Below, in pieces: positions 60,636 through 64,000 of a DNA stretch of 64,000 nucleotides. Made by a program: the position numbers and the translations under genes. Numbering within the stretch: the first letter of the stretch is position 1; each line of letters begins with the position of its first letter. The stretch is from Phycisphaerales bacterium (lineage in GTDB: Bacteria > Planctomycetota > Phycisphaerae > Phycisphaerales > UBA1924): contig JAJDDC010000095.1 of NCBI GenBank assembly GCA_029260515.1, positions 62,001 to 126,000 on the forward strand, read 5' to 3'. Under the pieces are notes generated by a model. That model saw only the letters and a program-made list of their open reading frames with translations. It was not told the origin of the DNA and ran no database searches.

Positions 60636-61619
60636 TCAGCGCTTCATCGCCGCCGTCCGGCGGAACAGGGCGCTGACCGACTTGTTGTGATGAATCCTCT
60701 GGATCGCCTCGCCGATCAGCGGGCCCACGCTCAGCTCCACGAGCTTGCCCCGGATCGGGTCGCACCGCTCGTCGCACGGGATCGTGTCCGTCACGATCAC
60801 CTTCTCGATCGGGGCCGCGGCCAGGCGCTGCATCGCCATGCCCACGAGCACGGGGTGCGTCGCCGCGGCGTACACCTTCGTCGCCCCCTTGTCCATGACC
60901 AGCTGCGCCGCCTCGCAGATCGTCCCCGCCGTCGAGATCATGTCGTCGAACATCAGCACCGTCTTGCCCTTGACCGACCCGATGATGTTCCCGACGCTGA
61001 CCTCCGAGCCCGAGATACGCTGCTTGTTGATGATCGCCAGATCACCCCCCAGCAGATTCGCCAGGCCCTCGGCAACCTTCACGTTCCCCACGTCCGGGCT
61101 CACCAGGCATAGATCACCAAGCTCGTCGCGGATCTGCTCGAAGTACTCGAGGAACACCGGCGTCGCGCTCAGGTGGTCCATCGGCAAGTCGAAGAAGCCC
61201 TGGATCTGCGCCGCGTGCAGGTCGATCGCCATCACCCGGTCGGCCCTCGCCGCGGTGATCAGGTTCGCGACCAGCTTGGCCGTGATCGGCACCCGCCCCT
61301 CGTCCTTGCGGTCCTGGCGCCCGTACCCGTAGTAAGGCATCACAATCGTCACGCGGCTGGCGCTGGCCCGGCGCAGACAGTCCGTGAAGATCAGCACCTC
61401 CATCAGGTTGTCGTTCACCGGCTGGCACGTCGAGATCACGACGAAGCAGTCGCGACCCCGGACGTCTTCTTCCATCTTGACGAACAGCTCGCCGTCGGGG
61501 AACGCGTTGGTCCGCGCGTCGCCCAGGGGGACGTCCATGTGGTCGCAAACTCGCTTGGCCAGGGCCTTGGAGTGGCGCCCCGCGAAGACCTTAAGCTCGC
61601 CCGCCAGGTCGCCGTTCAT
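60636..61619 (-). CDS. prs: ribose-phosphate pyrophosphokinase
   Basis: The 327-residue enzyme makes PRPP from ribose 5-phosphate and ATP. Visible motifs are FPDGELFVKMEEDVRGRD, the Asp-rich metal site MAIDLHAAQIQGFFDLP, and the PRPP-binding loop VLMFDDMISTAGTI. The flexible loop YYGYGRQDRKDEGR is intact. Its ATG overlaps the stop of the glmU-like gene by ATGA, so the two are translated together. Confidence 0.96.
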   Translation of the reverse strand: MNGDLAGELKVFAGRHSKALAKRVCDHMDVPLGDARTNAFPDGELFVKMEEDVRGRDCFVVISTCQPVNDNLMEVLIFTDCLRRASASRVTIVMPYYGYGRQDRKDEGRVPITAKLVANLITAARADRVMAIDLHAAQIQGFFDLPMDHLSATPVFLEYFEQIRDELGDLCLVSPDVGNVKVAEGLANLLGGDLAIINKQRISGSEVSVGNIIGSVKGKTVLMFDDMISTAGTICEAAQLVMDKGATKVYAAATHPVLVGMAMQRLAAAPIEKVIVTDTIPCDERCDPIRGKLVELSVGPLIGEAIQRIHHNKSVSALFRRTAAMKR

Positions 61620-62422
61620 CGTGCACCCTCCCTGGTTGCCGCCGACCCCGCGTGACGCGACCGGTAGACCCGATCGACCTCCGCCAGCTGCTCGGGCGTG
61701 TTCACGCTCAGCACATCCTCGGGCGGGACCGCGTCCACGACCCGCACCGTCCGCCCGCGAGCCTTGAGGATCGACGGCACGTCGGTGATGTACACCTCGC
61801 CCGAGACCTCGTTCTCCTCGAGCGCATCGACCGCCTCGGCCAGATCCCGCCCGCCGAAGCAGTAGTAGCTCGGGTTGACCTCGCGGATCTCCAACTGCCC
61901 GGGCGTCGCGTTCTTCTGCTCGACGATCGCGACGAACGCACCGTCGGCTTCGCGGACAATCCGCCCGTACCCGTCCGGGTCCGCGATCACGCTGGTCGCC
62001 AGCGTCGCGGCCGCACCGGCGTTCCGGTGCTCGTCGAGCAGGCGGGACAGAGTCTGGCTCCGGATCAGCGGCCCGTCGCCCGCGAGCACGAAGACGTCCC
62101 GATCGAGGTCATCATCGAGATTGGGCAGCGCCGCGAGGACGGCGTCGCCCGTCCCCCGCTGCCGCTCCTGGAGCGCAAACTCCACGCGCCCCCCGAACTC
62201 ACCCAGCGCCTCCTCGACCAGCTCTCGCTTGTACCCGACAACGACGACGACCTTCTCGCAGCCGGCCTCCAGACACGCATCCACGACGGCGCACACCATC
62301 GCCCGCCCACCCACCGGGTGGCATACCTTGGGCAGGTCGGACCCCATCCGCGTGCCCTTGCCCGCGGCCAGGATGATCGCCGCCGGCGCCCCGCGTGTGG
62401 TGTTGTGCTGAGAAGACCCCAT
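61616..62422 (-). CDS. GlmU-like nucleotidyltransferase, single domain
   Basis: The 268-residue protein has the pyrophosphorylase domain only: the nucleotide loop LAAGKGTRMGSDLPKVCHPV, QERQRGTGDAVLAAL, FVLAGDGPLIRS and GYGRIVR, then the EVNPSYYCF segment. The left-handed beta-helix acetyltransferase domain of full GlmU is absent. It probably makes UDP-N-acetylglucosamine or a related nucleotide sugar, with acetylation done elsewhere. No Shine-Dalgarno is visible; TACGAG lies 6 bases before the ATG. It is first in the minus-strand cluster. Confidence 0.9.
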   Translation of the reverse strand: MGSSQHNTTRGAPAAIILAAGKGTRMGSDLPKVCHPVGGRAMVCAVVDACLEAGCEKVVVVVGYKRELVEEALGEFGGRVEFALQERQRGTGDAVLAALPNLDDDLDRDVFVLAGDGPLIRSQTLSRLLDEHRNAGAAATLATSVIADPDGYGRIVREADGAFVAIVEQKNATPGQLEIREVNPSYYCFGGRDLAEAVDALEENEVSGEVYITDVPSILKARGRTVRVVDAVPPEDVLSVNTPEQLAEVDRVYRSRHAGSAATREGAR

Positions 62423-62487
62423 CGCGATCTCGTACGACGCCCGACCCCGACCCGGTCGCGGCAACAACACCCTCAGACCCGGGAAAA

Positions 62488-62558
62488 CTGCCCGGCCAGG
62501 ACTCGAACCTGGAATGTCTGTACCAAAAACAGAAGTGTTGCCATTACACCACCGGGCA
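62488..62558 (-). tRNA. tRNA-Gln (UUG)
   Basis: The minus strand folds into a full cloverleaf of 71 bases. The acceptor stem pairs TGCCCGG with CCGGGCA, G is the discriminator base, the anticodon stem-loop is TCTGT-TTTTGGT-ACAGA with anticodon TTG, and the T arm contains GGTTCGAGTCC. CCA is not encoded. It lies 65 bases upstream of the glmU-like gene. Confidence 0.95.
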
Positions 62559-62871
62559 TTCGCGCCTCGTCGAGGCGTCGGTGGTCGGAGCTGCGTCGCC
62601 TTCCCTCCGCTCATGGCTCCCCGTGAGGAGCGGCGCCGTGGACCGATCAGTCGCGGCCCAAGACGCCCGGCGGGCGACCCAGTCCGCGGCACATTCGCCC
62701 GGGTCGTCCCGGGCTTGGAGCTTGGATCCCCCTGTGCCGCGTCGGTCTGTACGACCGAACTCCGGTGGGACCCCTGAACGCGCCTCCGCGAGCCAACCCG
62801 TCCCCGGGTCGGGTCACTTCCGTCGCGCTCGGCTCCGCAAGCCGCCAATCGTAGGGACCCCCCGGGTCGGG
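62559..62871. other. 313-base gap before the tRNA
   Basis: No gene is supported here. CGCCTCGTCGAGGCG close to the tRNA 5' end is a palindrome. A 15-base direct repeat, CCCCGGGTCGGGTCA, occurs at 62802-62816 and 62860-62874; the second copy overlaps the end of the SWIM gene and can pair with GACCCGGGG at 62879-62887 as a stem without a T tract. The tRNA promoter must be in the lower part of the gap, but I cannot assign it. Confidence 0.35.
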
Positions 62872-63996
62872 TCAATCGGACCCGGGGCCATCATCCCCGC
62901 CCAGGCCGTCGCCCGGGGAGTCCTCTCCGCCAGCCTGGTCGGGCGGCTCGTCGCCGAGCCCCTGCTCCTCGCTCGGCCCCCGAAGAGCCTCCTCGCCGAT
63001 CAGCTCGTAGCACGTCGCGAGCAACCCCACCAGCGGGAACCGCCCCTCGGGAAACGGGCTCTGGCCGAGCCGCCGCAGCAGCACGTACCCGACCTCCGGG
63101 GGCGTGATGGGCAGGTCCACGTGCGCCAGCTCGCCGCCCGCCTCCCAGAACCGGTCCACGACCGACTCCAAATCCGGGCTCGCTTCCTCGATCCCCTCGG
63201 GCGGGCGGGCAGAATACAGGTCCGCGGCGTGGTCGCCGCGCCCCGCCAGCGACCGGTGCTCGCGCAGGCGCTGGATCAACTCCTCGCCGTCGAGCCCGCG
63301 CAGCGAGAAGATCAGCAGCGCGTCCTCGCCCAGACGCTCGGCCAGCAAGGCCGCGACGCACACCGCGTGCTTGCACCAGGGCTTGTCCTTCTCGCGGCAC
63401 GTGCACGAGAGCTCGAAGTCGTCAGACTCCGTCGGGAACAGCCGCATCTCCAGGGGCCCGAACAGGTCCTCGATGTTCGTGGGCAGTTCGCCGGCGAGCA
63501 GCTTGGCGGCGTACAGCGCCTGGTCCCCCATCGCGGCGATGATCCGCTCGCGCTGCTCGTCGGCGAACTGCTTGAGCCCGACAACGGTCTTGTACGGGCG
63601 CGACGAGCGCCCCTGCACGCTCCCCTGGGCTCTGCCGTCGGTGAACTCGATCCGCCGGGTCTGCCCCTGGCGGGCGTACTCGAGCCCCTCGCGCAGCGCC
63701 CCGCCCTCGGCCGCCTGCTCGATCACCCGCAGCACCCGTTGGGCCGCCCAGCTCTCGGGCGCCTCGCCCTCCTTGGTTTTGAGGCGCACACCCCCACGCA
63801 CCCGGCGGGGGTGCATCAGGGGCTTGGGGTCACGCCGGAAAGGCTGATGGGGCCCGGTCGGATTCGCCGGGCTCGCCGGCTTTGCCGGGTCCGCCGGACT
63901 CCCCGGGTTCATCGGGTGTGCCGGATTCGTCGGGTTCATTGGGTTCGTCGGGTTCGAGGTCAAACGCTCACTCCTCGTCCCCCACCGCGTCGGCAC
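62872..63996 (-). CDS. SWIM zinc-finger protein, start uncertain
   Basis: The protein has a SWIM finger, CTCREKDKPWCKHAVCVA (CxCx7CxH), and the flanking blocks usual for the bacterial family: an N-terminal SWIM-associated part (LEYARQGQTRRIEFTDGRAQGSVQG, here across the strand) and a C-terminal helical part. SWIM domains bind DNA or proteins; the role is unknown. The longest frame (GTG at 63996, 374 residues) includes an Asn-Pro-Thr-like repeat of about 40 residues encoded by a 9-base tandem repeat. The ATG at 63816 avoids the repeat and may be the true start. The gene could also begin beyond the window. Confidence 0.75.
   Translation of the reverse strand: MPTRWGTRSERLTSNPTNPMNPTNPAHPMNPGSPADPAKPASPANPTGPHQPFRRDPKPLMHPRRVRGGVRLKTKEGEAPESWAAQRVLRVIEQAAEGGALREGLEYARQGQTRRIEFTDGRAQGSVQGRSSRPYKTVVGLKQFADEQRERIIAAMGDQALYAAKLLAGELPTNIEDLFGPLEMRLFPTESDDFELSCTCREKDKPWCKHAVCVAALLAERLGEDALLIFSLRGLDGEELIQRLREHRSLAGRGDHAADLYSARPPEGIEEASPDLESVVDRFWEAGGELAHVDLPITPPEVGYVLLRRLGQSPFPEGRFPLVGLLATCYELIGEEALRGPSEEQGLGDEPPDQAGGEDSPGDGLGGDDGPGSD
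63860..63958 (+). repeat. 9-base tandem repeat before or within the SWIM gene
   Basis: Eleven diverged units of the type GGGTTCGTC (for example GGATTCGCC, GGGCTCGCC, GGGTTCATT). On the minus strand they read as Asn-Pro-Thr/Ala/Met triplets. It is either a translated low-complexity N-terminus or an upstream non-coding array. Confidence 0.65.
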
Positions 63997-64000
63997 GCAG

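Noticed and set aside
62802..62887. GC-rich stem and direct repeat next to the SWIM gene stop
   Set aside because: It lacks a T tract and the pairing is short, so I do not call it a terminator.

Overview
The window is one contiguous piece of a GC-rich bacterial chromosome. It almost certainly comes from a planctomycete of the class Phycisphaerae. The evidence is a 53-residue small basic protein typical of the Planctomycetes-Verrucomicrobia-Chlamydiae group, a Minf_1886-type protein, a DUF1800/DUF1501 pair, a PEP-CTERM-like exported protein, a prepilin-like protein of the planctomycete type, several CPECG zinc-ribbon proteins and an alternative complex III. I see no transposase, integrase, phage gene, CRISPR array or rRNA. 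One tRNA, Gln(UUG), is present.

Layout. 1-9.3 kb: a truncated alpha/beta hydrolase, an outer-membrane-like protein, an aminotransferase, the small basic protein, an orphan NuoI-like ferredoxin, a PEP-CTERM protein, pyrF, a DUF971 protein and recG. 9.4-15.8 kb: an HTH regulator with its own promoter and palindrome, polX, a prepilin-like protein, a zinc-ribbon protein and ffh. 15.8-20.4 kb: two duplicated small membrane proteins, an AI-2E family transporter, a Minf_1886 protein, a 3-methyladenine DNA glycosylase, a very short S26 peptidase and a VOC protein that looks frameshifted. 20.4-24.9 kb: ccsA and resB for cytochrome c maturation. 25-27.4 kb: an amidohydrolase and a Pal/OmpA lipoprotein.

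27.5-43.5 kb is a minus-strand respiratory run of 14 genes: actA-B-C-D-E-F (alternative complex III), an unknown membrane gene, a SCO gene, cytochrome c oxidase subunits II, I, III and IV, and a second unknown membrane gene. Most junctions overlap (ATGA or TGATG) or are very short; one 166-base gap follows actF. Electrons would pass from menaquinol through the pentaheme and monoheme Act subunits to an A2-type caa3 oxidase. Heme A synthase (ctaA) is divergent next to actA, and ccsA/resB supply c-type heme attachment, so most of an aerobic terminal branch is encoded here.

45-50 kb: DUF1800 and DUF1501 proteins, a three-gene zinc-ribbon/membrane operon and superoxide dismutase. 50.9-57.3 kb: a sigma-70 factor, a PilT-like ATPase, a membrane-tethered GspE-like protein whose ATPase motifs are eroded, and a large CvpA-like membrane protein. 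57.3-62.6 kb: a translation and precursor cluster on the minus strand (glmU-like, prs, rplY, pth, rpsF, ssb, rplI) with the tRNA at its head. The window ends in a SWIM zinc-finger gene.

Two signals run across the whole window. Many start codons lack a Shine-Dalgarno sequence and instead have a TANNNT box 5 to 8 bases upstream, which suggests leaderless mRNAs. Several short palindromic or tandem repeats lie between genes and, in ccsA, inside a gene.
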